Shown in pieces: positions 33,897 through 43,308 of a stretch of DNA of 64,000 nucleotides. The first letter of the stretch is position 1; the number at the start of each line of letters is the position of its first letter. The notes under the pieces are model-generated. The model did no database searches and was not told the origin of the DNA. It saw only the letters and a list, made by a program, of their open reading frames with translations. The position numbers and the translations under genes are program-made. The stretch is from NCBI RefSeq assembly GCF_039595395.1, contig NZ_JBCNLP010000006.1, forward strand, positions 1,183,001 to 1,247,000, in the 5' to 3' direction. The DNA comes from Novosphingobium sp. GTDB taxonomy: Bacteria > Pseudomonadota > Alphaproteobacteria > Sphingomonadales > Sphingomonadaceae.

Positions 33897-36377
33897 ATGA
33901 CGGGCCGCCAAAGCCACCGCATCCTCACACGCAGCCTGATGGCCATGGGCGCGCTGACGGTGACCGCCGCTTCGCTGGTGCGTTCGCAAGAAAGCGCGCC
34001 GATTGCTCCCATAACACGCCCGGCCCCCGATGTGGCCGCGCTGTTCGATGCCTATTGCTCCTCCTGCCACAATGACATCGACAAGGTCGCCTCCTTCTCG
34101 CTCGACGATCTGAAACCAGGCGATGTGGCGCAGGGCGCGCATGCCGATGCCTGGGAGAAGATCCTGAGCAAGATGGCCCGGCAGGAAATGCCCCCGCGCA
34201 GCAAGGACCAGCCCAGCCCGGCCGAGCGCGCCGCGCTGGTCGCCTGGCTGCAAAGCGCGCTGGACGGCTACGCCCGCGCCCATCCCGATCCGGGTCGCGC
34301 CACGGTGCGCCGCCTCAACCGTGTGGAATATGCCAATGCGGTGCGCGATCTGCTGGGGCTGCAGGTCGATGTCAGCCGCGATCTGCCGCAGGACAATTCA
34401 GGCTATGGCTTCGACAACATTGCCGATGTGCTCTCGGTCTCGCCCACGCTGGTCGAGCGCTATGTGCTGGTGGCAGGCCGCGTGGCGCGGCTGGCGACGG
34501 GGCTTGGTCCCGTAAAGCCCTTCGCCACCACGCATGATATTCCCAAGGACGGCTCGATCATGAATTCGGGCCGCCCGGCCTACAATGACCGCATGAGCGA
34601 GCGCCTGCCGATCGGCTCACGCGGGGGCGGCGCCTTCGATTACTACGCGCGCGCCGGCGGCACCTATGAGGTGGCGGGCTGGCTCAACGCCAACACCAAC
34701 AATGAAGCCGACCGCATGGCCGAGGACCGCGTGGCGGTGCGCGTGCCGCTGCAGGCCGGAGCCCATGTGATCGGCCTCTCCTTCCGCAAGAGCATCGCGC
34801 CCGATGAAAGCGTGCAGACGCTGCGCAACACCACCGACAAGGTGCCGTTGCCGGTGGACAAGCCCATCATGCTGCCGATGGATGTGTCGGTGGATGGGGT
34901 GAAGGTGCAGACCGTTCAGGTGCCTTCCTACCGCATGAGCCAGCGCTATTCGCAGCAGAATTTCCCGCGCGATGTGATGGAGATCGATGTTCTGGGCCCC
35001 TACGATGTGGCGGCAAAAGCACCGCTGCCCGATACGCCCAGCCGCCGCCGCATTTTTACCTGCCATCCTTCCAGTGCGGCGCAGGAAGAGCCTTGCGCAC
35101 GCTCCATCGTCACCTCATTGGCGCGCCACGCCTATCGCCGCCCAGTCAGCCAGAGCGATATCGCCCCGCTGATGAAGACTTACGCCGAGGAGCGCAAAAC
35201 CGGCAGCTTCGAGACGGGTGTCGAAGCGGCGGTGGAAGCTATCCTCGTCTCCCCCCATTTCCTCTTCGCAGTGGAGGGCGATCCGGCGGGCGCGGCGCCC
35301 GGTTCGGTGCATGCGGTCGGCGATCTGGAACTGGCCACCCGCCTCTCGCTGTTCCTGTGGAGTTCGATCCCCGATGAGCAACTGCTGACTCTGGCCCAGC
35401 AGAACCGCTTGCACGATCCGGCAGTGATGAACGCCCAGATCACCCGCATGCTGGCCGATCCGCGCTCCACCGCGCTGACGAAGAACTTCGCCGGGCAGTG
35501 GCTCTATCTGCGCAACCTCGACCAGCAGCGGCCCGATACCGATGTCTTCCCCCAGTTCGATGTGCGCCTGCGCGCCGCCATGGCGCAGGAAACCGAGCTG
35601 TTCTTCACCCATGTGCTGCAATCGAACCGCAGCGTGCTGGATTTCCTGTCCTCGGACTACACCTTCCTCAACGCCAGATTGGCCCAGCATTACGGCATTC
35701 CGGGTATCAACGGCACGGCAATGCGTCTGGTGAAGCTGGACCCGGCATGGCATCGCGGCGGCCTGCTGGGTCAGGCCAGCATTCTGACGGTCACCTCCTA
35801 TGGCAACCACACCAGCGTGGTGAAGCGCGGCAAATGGGTGCTGGAAAACCTGCTGGCCGCAGCGCCCCCGCCGCCCCCGCCCGACGTGCCCGCGCTGCAG
35901 GAAGCCCATGGCGGCAAGCTGCTGACCGCGCGCCAGCAGTTGGAGCTGCACCGCTCCAACCCCTCTTGCGCGGCCTGCCATGTGCGGATGGACCCGATGG
36001 GCTTTTCGCTGGAAAATTATGATGCGGTGGGCGCATGGCGCACCATGGATGTCGGCCAGCCGATCGACAACAGCGGCATCCTGCCCGATGGCACCCATTT
36101 CGCGGGGCTTTCGGGGCTGCAAAAGATCCTGCTCGATCACCGCGAACAGTTTGTTCAGGCCTTCACCTCGCGGCTGATGACCTATGCCCTCTCGCGCGGG
36201 CTCGGGCCTTTCGATCAGCCGCAGGTGCGCGCCATCGCCCATGCCGCCGATGGCGATGGCGACAAGATCCAGACGATCATTCGCGGCATCGTCTTCAGTG
36301 ACAGCTTCCGCCTGAAGAAGGTGCCAGACGGCAAGCCCCTCACCCCCACCCAGATCACCATGAGGCAAGCTCGATGA
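33897..36377 (+). CDS. DUF1592-family exported protein with cytochrome-c-like N-domain
   Basis: The 826-aa protein begins at ATG 33897; ATG 33798 would add an odd leader. An N-terminal signal/anchor is at residues ~10-30. A cytochrome-like CSSCH haem motif is at ~58. DUF1587/DUF1595/DUF1592/DUF1588/DUF1585 modules follow, visible as VRRLNRVEYANAVRDLLGL (DUF1587), ARHAYRRPVS (DUF1595) and CAACHVRMDPMGFSLENYDA near the end, which is a second haem-like CXXCH. This composition is seen in planctomycete and acidobacterial oxidases of unknown substrate. It is periplasmic and is followed by the DUF1552 gene with a 4-bp overlap. Confidence 0.85.
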   Translation: MTGRQSHRILTRSLMAMGALTVTAASLVRSQESAPIAPITRPAPDVAALFDAYCSSCHNDIDKVASFSLDDLKPGDVAQGAHADAWEKILSKMARQEMPPRSKDQPSPAERAALVAWLQSALDGYARAHPDPGRATVRRLNRVEYANAVRDLLGLQVDVSRDLPQDNSGYGFDNIADVLSVSPTLVERYVLVAGRVARLATGLGPVKPFATTHDIPKDGSIMNSGRPAYNDRMSERLPIGSRGGGAFDYYARAGGTYEVAGWLNANTNNEADRMAEDRVAVRVPLQAGAHVIGLSFRKSIAPDESVQTLRNTTDKVPLPVDKPIMLPMDVSVDGVKVQTVQVPSYRMSQRYSQQNFPRDVMEIDVLGPYDVAAKAPLPDTPSRRRIFTCHPSSAAQEEPCARSIVTSLARHAYRRPVSQSDIAPLMKTYAEERKTGSFETGVEAAVEAILVSPHFLFAVEGDPAGAAPGSVHAVGDLELATRLSLFLWSSIPDEQLLTLAQQNRLHDPAVMNAQITRMLADPRSTALTKNFAGQWLYLRNLDQQRPDTDVFPQFDVRLRAAMAQETELFFTHVLQSNRSVLDFLSSDYTFLNARLAQHYGIPGINGTAMRLVKLDPAWHRGGLLGQASILTVTSYGNHTSVVKRGKWVLENLLAAAPPPPPPDVPALQEAHGGKLLTARQQLELHRSNPSCAACHVRMDPMGFSLENYDAVGAWRTMDVGQPIDNSGILPDGTHFAGLSGLQKILLDHREQFVQAFTSRLMTYALSRGLGPFDQPQVRAIAHAADGDGDKIQTIIRGIVFSDSFRLKKVPDGKPLTPTQITMRQAR

Positions 36378-37693
36378 TCCTGCGCCGTCAGCCCCTCGCC
36401 CGCCGCACCGTGCTGCGCGGGATCGGCACCGCCATGGCCCTGCCCTTTATGGAGGCCATGGCCCCCAGCGCCAAAGCCGCCGATGCCGCCGCGCGCCCGC
36501 GCCGCCTCTCGGTGTTCTATACGCCCAACGGCATGATGATGGACCAGTTCAGGCCCGGCCCCGGCGCCACCACGCTGGAGCCGCTGAACGCCTTCAAGGA
36601 CCGGATGACCGTCATCACCGGCCTCGGCCATCCGCAGGCAGCGCCGATGGGGGATCTGAACGCCGGTCATGGCCGCTCCTGCCCCGCCTTCCTGACGGGC
36701 ACCCATGTGCGCCAGACCGAGGGCACCGATATCCGCTGCGCCATCTCCGTCGATCAGGTCTATGCGCGGCATCTGGGCGATGCGACGCAGCTTTCCAGTC
36801 TGGAAACCGGCATCGACCAGCCCAGCCTGCTGGGCAGTTGCGACATCGGCTATTCCTGCGCCTACACCAATGGCATCTCGTGGATGAGCCCCACCGTGCC
36901 GCTGCCCGTCGCCGCCAATCCGCGCGATGTGTTCGAGCGGTTGTTCGGCGATGGCGATGCTCTGGACGCGCAAAGCCGCATGGCGCAGATGCGGCGCCAG
37001 ACCTCGATCCTCGATTTCGTGCGGGAGGATGCCCAGCGCCTGACCGGAGAGCTGGGCATGGAGGACCGCCGCAAGCTGGACGAATATCTCACCGCCACGC
37101 GCGACATCGAAAAGCGCATCCAGCGCGCCGCCTCCACGCCTCTGGCCGATGCCGGATCGATGGAGCGCCCCGCCGGTATCCCCGACAGTTTCGACGCCCA
37201 TGTGAAGCTGATGGTCGATTTGCAGGTGCTGGCCTTTCAGGCCGATATCACGCGCGTCGCCACCTTTATGATCGGGCGGGAAATCTCCAATCGCACCTAT
37301 CCCGAGATCGGCGTGCCCGATAGCCACCATATGCTCAGCCACCACGGGCATATGGAGGAGAAAAAGGTCAAGCTGGCGCAGATCAACCGCCACCATATGG
37401 AGTATTACGCCTATCTCCTCAAACGTATGAGCGAGACCAGGGACGGCGAGACCAGCCTGCTGGATCGCAGTTTCGTGCTGCGTGGCTCGGCCTTCGGCGA
37501 CCCCAATGAGCATGATTATCTCGACCTGCCGGTGGTGGTGGCCGGCGGGCTGGTGAAGCATGAGGGCCATGTAACCGTGGCCAAGGGCACCAGCATGTCG
37601 AACCTGTTGCTCACCGCGCTCAATGCCGTGGGTGTGCCGGACACGCATTTCGGCGACAGCACCGGCCCCCTGAAGGAGGTCGCCCTTGCATAA
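36374..37693 (+). CDS. DUF1552 protein, Tat-exported
   Basis: The 439-aa protein begins with an apparent twin-arginine signal (ARRTVLRGIGTAMALPFME). DUF1552 (sulfatase/alkaline-phosphatase-like superfamily) is recognisable from VFYTPNGMMMDQFRPG, AGHGRSCPAFLTGTHVRQTE and DSHHMLSHHG. Proteins of this type are nearly always encoded right after a DUF1592 protein, as here with a 4-bp overlap, implying a shared periplasmic complex. Twin-arginine export suggests it folds, perhaps with metal, before transport. Enzymatic activity unknown. Confidence 0.88.
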   Translation: MILRRQPLARRTVLRGIGTAMALPFMEAMAPSAKAADAAARPRRLSVFYTPNGMMMDQFRPGPGATTLEPLNAFKDRMTVITGLGHPQAAPMGDLNAGHGRSCPAFLTGTHVRQTEGTDIRCAISVDQVYARHLGDATQLSSLETGIDQPSLLGSCDIGYSCAYTNGISWMSPTVPLPVAANPRDVFERLFGDGDALDAQSRMAQMRRQTSILDFVREDAQRLTGELGMEDRRKLDEYLTATRDIEKRIQRAASTPLADAGSMERPAGIPDSFDAHVKLMVDLQVLAFQADITRVATFMIGREISNRTYPEIGVPDSHHMLSHHGHMEEKKVKLAQINRHHMEYYAYLLKRMSETRDGETSLLDRSFVLRGSAFGDPNEHDYLDLPVVVAGGLVKHEGHVTVAKGTSMSNLLLTALNAVGVPDTHFGDSTGPLKEVALA

Positions 37694-39050
37694 GCCCATG
37701 ATGGTCGCGCTGTTGCTGGGCATGACCGCGCCTGCTTTGGCCGCCCATGCCCCACAGGCCGATCCGGCGCCGGGCGAGGCTGACATCGCCCTCGCCCGCG
37801 CCATCGAGACCGGAGACGACGATGCCGCCCGCGCCGCTCTGGCCGCCCATGCCGCGCCCAACCGGAGGCTGGCCTTTCGCGCCACACCGTTGATGCAGGC
37901 GGTGGATCGGCAAGACGCACCGCTGGTCGGCCTGCTGCTGGACGCGGGAGCGGATGCCAATCTCGCGGATGAGGAAGGCCTTTCCCCCCTGACTCTGGCC
38001 TGCCAGTTGGGCGGTGAGGCCGTGCTGGAGCGCCTGCTCTCCGCGCCGCATATCGATCTGCGGACAGCCCTGCCCGATGGCGCCAGCGCGTTGCATATCT
38101 GCGCGCGCTATGCCCCGACACCGGTGGTCGCGCGATTGCTGGCGGCCAAACTGCCCGTCGATACGCCAGACAGCCGGGGCCAGACCCCGCTGATGTGGGC
38201 CGCCGCATCAGGCCGCACGGACACCATGGCGCTGCTGCTCAAAGCCGGAGCCAAAATCAACGCCCAAACGCAGGCCGGCTTCACCCCGCTGTTCTTCGCG
38301 ATCAAGAGCGGCGTGCCCGAAGCCAGCGCCGCCCTGCTGGCAGCCGGCGCCGATGCCAATCATCGCGGGCCGAAGAACACCAGCACTTTGCAACTGGCGC
38401 TCTATCAGCAGAACTGGGCCGCCGCCGCGCAACTGGTCCAGCGCCTGCCCGACAACAGCCCGCTGCTGGCCGAAAAGGACGATCAGGGCCTGCCGCCGCT
38501 CAACGCGGCGGCCATGGGCGGCGATCTGGCGCTGGTGAAACTGCTGCTGGCCAAGGGCGCGGCGGTCAACGGGCTTTCCGGCCCCTCCGGCATCACCTGG
38601 GTGACCGAGGCCAATTTCGGCATGCCCCCGCCGCCCGTGCCGCCAACGCCTCCGCTGCTGCTGGCCGCGCAGCATGGCCAGACGCAGGTGATGAAGCTGC
38701 TGCTGGACCATGGCGCCGATCCCCACTTCACCGCCGCCAATGGCAGCAACATCGTGATTTCCGCCGCCGAGGGCGGCCGGGCCGATGCGCTGGCGCTGGC
38801 GATCACCGTGGGCCCCGATGTCAATCTGGCCGATGACCGGGGCAGCACTGCCCTGCATGTGCTGGCGGGAAGCAATTACAGCCCCGAGCTCGCCCCGATG
38901 CTGGCGTTGCTCCATGCCCATGGCGCGCGGGCCGATCTGGCGGATAAAAAGGGGCACACGCCCGCGATGGTGGCCGATGGCACGCTCAAGGAGGTCAAAG
39001 CCGCCTTTAACGCCGTTTTTCCCGCGACAACCGCCGTCAAACCCACATAA
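37686..39050 (+). CDS. Exported ankyrin-repeat protein
   Basis: The 454-aa protein starts at TTG 37686, six bases after GGAGG; ATG 37698 is the alternative. It has a cleavable signal peptide (ends ALAAHA). The remainder is a tandem of about ten 33-residue ankyrin repeats (for example TPLMQAVDRQDAPLVGLLL, TPLMWAAASGRTDTMALLL, TPLFFAIKSGVPEASAALL) interrupted at ~310-330 by a Pro-rich insert. It overlaps the DUF1552 gene by 8 bp, so it likely scaffolds the periplasmic DUF1592/DUF1552 assembly. It is binding-only, with no catalytic domain. Confidence 0.88.
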   Translation: MHKPMMVALLLGMTAPALAAHAPQADPAPGEADIALARAIETGDDDAARAALAAHAAPNRRLAFRATPLMQAVDRQDAPLVGLLLDAGADANLADEEGLSPLTLACQLGGEAVLERLLSAPHIDLRTALPDGASALHICARYAPTPVVARLLAAKLPVDTPDSRGQTPLMWAAASGRTDTMALLLKAGAKINAQTQAGFTPLFFAIKSGVPEASAALLAAGADANHRGPKNTSTLQLALYQQNWAAAAQLVQRLPDNSPLLAEKDDQGLPPLNAAAMGGDLALVKLLLAKGAAVNGLSGPSGITWVTEANFGMPPPPVPPTPPLLLAAQHGQTQVMKLLLDHGADPHFTAANGSNIVISAAEGGRADALALAITVGPDVNLADDRGSTALHVLAGSNYSPELAPMLALLHAHGARADLADKKGHTPAMVADGTLKEVKAAFNAVFPATTAVKPT

Positions 39051-39057
39051 TTGGCGC

Positions 39058-39987
39058 TTATCCCGCGCCGCCGACCCCGCTCTCACGCATCACCTGCGCC
39101 AGATGGTTGAGCAGCAGCGAGGCGGGCACCGACAGGGTCCGCCCCGAAGCGCTGATCAGCGACAGCACGGAAAGCGGAATGTTCGTCTCGGCCAGCGGCA
39201 CGAAGATCAGCCTGCCCTCGGCCAGTTCGGCGGTGACGTCCAGCTTGGTGAGCAGCCCCACGCCGCGCCCGCCCTGCAACAAAGCCTTGAGCAGGCCGAT
39301 GGAATTGGCGTTGATGGTCGCACGGGTGCGCCCGCCCACGGTGCGCGCCCAGAGATTGTCGATCACCTGCCGATAGGACAGCGATTCATCGGGCAGCACC
39401 AGCCCGTGTTCGGCGCATTCGGCAAAGCCCACCTCGCTGCGCTGAGCCAGAGGATGTCCCTGCGCCACCACCGCGCCAAGCTGATAGACCATGGTGCGCT
39501 CGACACGGAAGCCATGCCCTTCGGGCGGATTGAAGGTGAGCGCCAGCTCCACCTGCCCTTCCGTCACGCTGTCACCCACCGCCTGGGCGCCTGCCACCAC
39601 CACATTGAGGTCGATGCCGGGGTAATCCTCGCGGAAGCGGGTCAGCGCGCCCGCCACGAAATCGATCGCCCCTTCCGCGATGGCCATCGTCACCTCGCCC
39701 CTACGGAGCCCGGTGAGATCGTCGATCTGCGCCATGGCGTGGCCCAGCTCGCGGCGCCAGCGGCGCACATAGGTGATCAGCACCTCGCCCGCCGCCGTCA
39801 GGCGCAGGCCCTGAGGCATGCGCTCGAACAGGCGCACCCCCAGCTTTTCCTCCATCAGCAGCATATGGCGGTCGATGGCCGAGGGCGAGATATGCAGGCG
39901 CTCCGACGCCTTGCGGATCGATCCGGAGCGCACGACCTCATCGAAATAGACGGCAAAACGCGAAAACATGGCGGCGGATGGCTCCAT
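39058..39987 (-). CDS. LysR-family regulator of the purine cluster
   Basis: The 309-aa protein has a LysR helix-turn-helix at residues ~10-65 (GSIRKASERLHISPSAIDRH) and a standard effector domain. It is divergent from the permease/hpx operon, with a palindrome at 40028-40053 between them, so it is the likely local regulator. It converges on the ankyrin gene with 7 bp between. Effector probably a ureide or purine, by position only. Confidence 0.9.
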   Translation of the reverse strand: MEPSAAMFSRFAVYFDEVVRSGSIRKASERLHISPSAIDRHMLLMEEKLGVRLFERMPQGLRLTAAGEVLITYVRRWRRELGHAMAQIDDLTGLRRGEVTMAIAEGAIDFVAGALTRFREDYPGIDLNVVVAGAQAVGDSVTEGQVELALTFNPPEGHGFRVERTMVYQLGAVVAQGHPLAQRSEVGFAECAEHGLVLPDESLSYRQVIDNLWARTVGGRTRATINANSIGLLKALLQGGRGVGLLTKLDVTAELAEGRLIFVPLAETNIPLSVLSLISASGRTLSVPASLLLNHLAQVMRESGVGGAG

Positions 39988-40027
39988 GACAGCAGGAACC
40001 AGAGTGTTCTAAAAATTATCGAGAAAT

Positions 40028-40053
40028 TGCAAATCAATTCTAATGGATTTGCA
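40028..40053. promoter_or_regulatory. Candidate LysR operator in the lysR-azgA intergenic region
   Basis: TGCAAATC-N10-GATTTGCA (40028-40035 and 40046-40053) is a perfect 8-bp inverted repeat 41 bp from the lysR start, inside the 356-bp divergent gap (39988-40343). Nothing else coding was found in that gap. Geometry fits LysR regulatory binding sites. Confidence 0.6.
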
Positions 40054-40343
40054 CGGGGGCCGCCGATAGACAGAGATCAGCATCGGACGAAAGCGGCTCC
40101 AAGCCTTCTTCCGCCACCCCGCGCCGCGGCGCCCGGCAGGATGACAGAATGATCCTCACCTTTCAGCACCCCATCATCGGCCAGTCTTACCAGTGGAGCC
40201 CGGCTGGCTGATCCTGTGGCCGGCGCCGCTCTCCCCTTTCGCGGCGCCGGTCCTTTCGGGGAAAGGGGCAAGACAGACGGCGCCCCCGGCGATAGGCTGG
40301 GCCTCTGCGCCCCATCGACGATCAGCAAGGATCTTCCTCTGCC

Positions 40344-41708
40344 ATGACCCAAGCCGCCCAAGCCCCTGCTGCCTCATCGCTGACGGCGCTGGCCCAGCGC
40401 CATTTCGCCCTCGCCGAGCGCGGATCGAATGTGCGGACCGAGGTGGTGGCCGGGCTCACCAGCTTTTTCACCATGGCCTATATCATCGTGGTCAACCCCG
40501 GCATTCTGGGGCTGGCGGGCATGCCGGTGGCGGCGGTGGCGGCGGCGACCTGTCTTTCGGCTGCTCTGGCCTGCGTGCTGATGGGCGTGATGGCCAATGC
40601 CCCGCTGGGGCTGGCGCCGGGCATGGGGCTCAACGCCTATTTCAGCTTTACCGTGGTGCAGGCGATGCATGTGCCATGGCAGGTGGCGCTGGGCTGCGTG
40701 TTCATCTCGGGCGTGGCCTTTCTGCTGCTGACGGCGGCGGGCATTCGCCAGATGATCGTCGCGGCCATTCCGCCGCATCTGCTGGCGGCGGTGGCGGGGG
40801 GCATCGGGCTGTTCATCGCCTTTATCGGGCTGAAGAATGCCGATCTGGTGGTCGCCAATCCCGCAACGGTGGTGGCGCTGGGCGATCTGCACAAGGGCGG
40901 GCCTCTGCTGGCGCTGATCGGTCTGGCGATCATGGCCGGGCTTTCGATCTTCGGCGTGCGCGCGGCAATCCTGATCGGCATCGTGGGTACCACACTGATC
41001 GGCTGGATCACGCATCTGGTGCCCTTTGCCCCCGCCAAGGTGGACACGGCGGGCATCGGCCAGACGATCATGGCGCTGGACCTCAACGGCGCGATGCATC
41101 TGGGCGGCAAGGCCTATGGTCTGGGCTTGCTGGAGGTGGTCTTCGTCTTCCTCTTCGTCGATCTGTTCGACAACATCGGCACGCTTTGCGCGGTGACGAA
41201 ACGCGCCGGCCTGATCGAGCCCGACGGTTCGATCCGTGACCTTAACAAGATGCTCTATGCCGATGCCATCGCCACCATGGCGGGATCGATGATCGGCACG
41301 TCCACCGTCACCTCCTATGTGGAGAGCACCAGCGGCGTGGAAGCCGGTGGCCGCACCGGGCTGACCGCCATCGTCTGTGGGCTGATGTTCCTGATCGCCC
41401 TGCCCTTCGCGCCCTATGCCGCCGCCGTCCCGCTGGCCGCCACCGCGCCTGCGCTGGTGCTGGTGGGCGCGCTGATGATGGCGCCCTTGCAGGAAGTGAG
41501 TTGGGAACGTGCCGAACAGGCCGTGCCCGCCTTCCTGACTTTGGTGATGATCCCGCTGACCTTCTCCATCGCCAATGGCCTCGCCTTCGGCATCACCGCC
41601 CATGCCGCGATCAAGATCATGAAGCGCGAGGTGACCAGGGGCGACTGGCTGCTGCTGGTGCTGGCCGTCCTGTTCATCCTGCGCTTTGCCTATATCGCCG
41701 CTGCCTGA
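40344..41708 (+). CDS. AzgA/PbuG-type hypoxanthine/guanine/adenine permease
   Basis: The 454-aa NCS2-AzgA permease has 12-14 hydrophobic segments. Family hallmarks: GLTSFFTMAYIIVVNPGIL, NAPLGLAPGMGLNAYFSF and the C-terminal-half motif MIGTSTVTSYVESTSGVEAGG. AzgA-branch transporters carry hypoxanthine, guanine or adenine by proton symport, distinct from the xanthine/urate-type permease at 26.4 kb. It is the first gene of the large plus-strand purine operon and likely supplies substrate for HpxD and GuaD. Confidence 0.9.
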   Translation: MTQAAQAPAASSLTALAQRHFALAERGSNVRTEVVAGLTSFFTMAYIIVVNPGILGLAGMPVAAVAAATCLSAALACVLMGVMANAPLGLAPGMGLNAYFSFTVVQAMHVPWQVALGCVFISGVAFLLLTAAGIRQMIVAAIPPHLLAAVAGGIGLFIAFIGLKNADLVVANPATVVALGDLHKGGPLLALIGLAIMAGLSIFGVRAAILIGIVGTTLIGWITHLVPFAPAKVDTAGIGQTIMALDLNGAMHLGGKAYGLGLLEVVFVFLFVDLFDNIGTLCAVTKRAGLIEPDGSIRDLNKMLYADAIATMAGSMIGTSTVTSYVESTSGVEAGGRTGLTAIVCGLMFLIALPFAPYAAAVPLAATAPALVLVGALMMAPLQEVSWERAEQAVPAFLTLVMIPLTFSIANGLAFGITAHAAIKIMKREVTRGDWLLLVLAVLFILRFAYIAAA

Positions 41709-41718
41709 GGGAGTTTGA

Positions 41719-43308
41719 ATGCTGTCATCGCGCACCACCCAGGGCATGGTCGTCGCCCCCCATTTCGCCGCTGCCGAAGCCGGTCGCGCCGTGCTGGCCG
41801 AGGGCGGCAATGCGGTGGAGGCGGCCATCGCCGTCGCCGCGACCATCGCGGTGGTCTATCCGCATATGAACTCGATCGGCGGGGACGGCTTCTGGCTGAT
41901 TCACCGGCCCGGCCAGCCCGTGGTGGCGATCGATGCCTGCGGGCGAGCGGCGGCCAAGGCCGATCTGGCGCTCTATGCGGGCTTGCAGAGCGTGCCATGG
42001 CGCGGACCTCTGGCGGCCAATACGGTGGCGGGGGCGATTTCCGGCTGGGCCAAGGCGCGGGAGATCGCACCGGGCACATTGCCGCTGTCGCGCCTGCTGG
42101 CGGAGGCCATCGCCTATGCACGCGACGGGGTGAGCGTCACCGCCGGGGGCGCTGCGCTGGCGGCGGCCAAAAGCGCGGAACTGCGCGGCCAGCCCGGCGC
42201 CTATGCGCAGATTTTCGAGCCCGAGGGCAAACCTCTGACCGAGGGCGATCGACTGCGCCAGCCCGCTCTGGCCCGCACACTGGAACGTCTGGCGCAGGAC
42301 GGTCTGGACAGCTTCTATCGTGGCGAACTGGCGCTGGATCTTGTCAGCGATCTGGCCGCTCTGGGCAGTCCGGTCTCCGCGCATGATCTCTCCGCGCATC
42401 GCGCCGAACAGACCGAGCCCTTGAGCGTGTCGGTCAAGGGCGCCACATTGTTCAATCATCAGCCCCCCACACAGGGCATCGCCAGCCTGCTGATCCTCGC
42501 TCTGGCCGACCGGCTGGATCTGGACGCTGACAGCAGCTTTGCCCATCTCCACGGACTGGTCGAAGCCACCAAGCAGGCCTTCCTGTGGCGCGATGCCCAT
42601 TGCGGCGATCCGGACTTTATGGAGGCCGATCCGCGCGCCCTGCTGGCGGATGCAACCGCTCTGGAGGCCATGGCGGGCAAGATCAATCCGGCGCGCGCCC
42701 TGCCCTGGCCCCAGCCCTCGCAGCAGGGGGATACGGTGTGGTTCGGCGCGGCGGACAGGGACGGCATGGTCGTCTCCATGATCCAGTCGACCTATTTCGA
42801 GTTCGGCTCCGGGCTGGTGCTGCCCAAAACCGGCATCACCTGGCAGAACCGGGGCGCTTCATTCCGTTTGGCAGAAAAAGGCTGGAATGCGCTGAAACCG
42901 GGGCGAAAACCTTTCCATACGCTCAACCCCGCGCTGGCGCATTTCGAGGATGGCCGCGTGATGGCCTATGGCACCATGGGCGGCGAGGGTCAGCCGCAAA
43001 CACAGGCCGCCGTGTTCAGCCGCTATGGCTGGCAGGGCACCGATCTGGCTCGGGCCATCGCCGCGCCCCGCTGGCTGCTGGGCCGCACATGGGGCGAGGA
43101 CAGCACCTCGCTCAAGATCGAGGAGGGGTTTGATGAAGCCCTTTACGCAAGCCTCCGCGCGGCAGGCCATGTGGTGGAACGGGTCGGCGCCAACAATGCG
43201 ATGATGGGCCATGCCGGAGCCATCGTGATGGGCAGAGACAGTTCCGGAAAGGACTGGTTCGAAGGCGCCAGCGATCCGCGCTGCGACGGGAGGGCGGCCG
43301 GCCTATGA
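41719..43308 (+). CDS. hpxW: Gamma-glutamyltransferase-fold oxamate amidohydrolase (HpxW-like)
   Basis: The 529-aa Ntn-hydrolase belongs to the gamma-glutamyltransferase family. The autoprocessing/nucleophile Thr lies in QQGDTVWFGAADRDG near residue 337, followed by VVSMIQSTYFEFGSG, the usual start of the small subunit. There is no signal peptide, unlike periplasmic GGTs. In the Klebsiella hpx system HpxW hydrolyses oxamate to oxalate and ammonia. Surrounding ureide genes make that the best assignment. It overlaps the next gene by 4 bp. The oxamate role is by homology and context, not visible directly. Confidence 0.78.
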   Translation: MLSSRTTQGMVVAPHFAAAEAGRAVLAEGGNAVEAAIAVAATIAVVYPHMNSIGGDGFWLIHRPGQPVVAIDACGRAAAKADLALYAGLQSVPWRGPLAANTVAGAISGWAKAREIAPGTLPLSRLLAEAIAYARDGVSVTAGGAALAAAKSAELRGQPGAYAQIFEPEGKPLTEGDRLRQPALARTLERLAQDGLDSFYRGELALDLVSDLAALGSPVSAHDLSAHRAEQTEPLSVSVKGATLFNHQPPTQGIASLLILALADRLDLDADSSFAHLHGLVEATKQAFLWRDAHCGDPDFMEADPRALLADATALEAMAGKINPARALPWPQPSQQGDTVWFGAADRDGMVVSMIQSTYFEFGSGLVLPKTGITWQNRGASFRLAEKGWNALKPGRKPFHTLNPALAHFEDGRVMAYGTMGGEGQPQTQAAVFSRYGWQGTDLARAIAAPRWLLGRTWGEDSTSLKIEEGFDEALYASLRAAGHVVERVGANNAMMGHAGAIVMGRDSSGKDWFEGASDPRCDGRAAGL

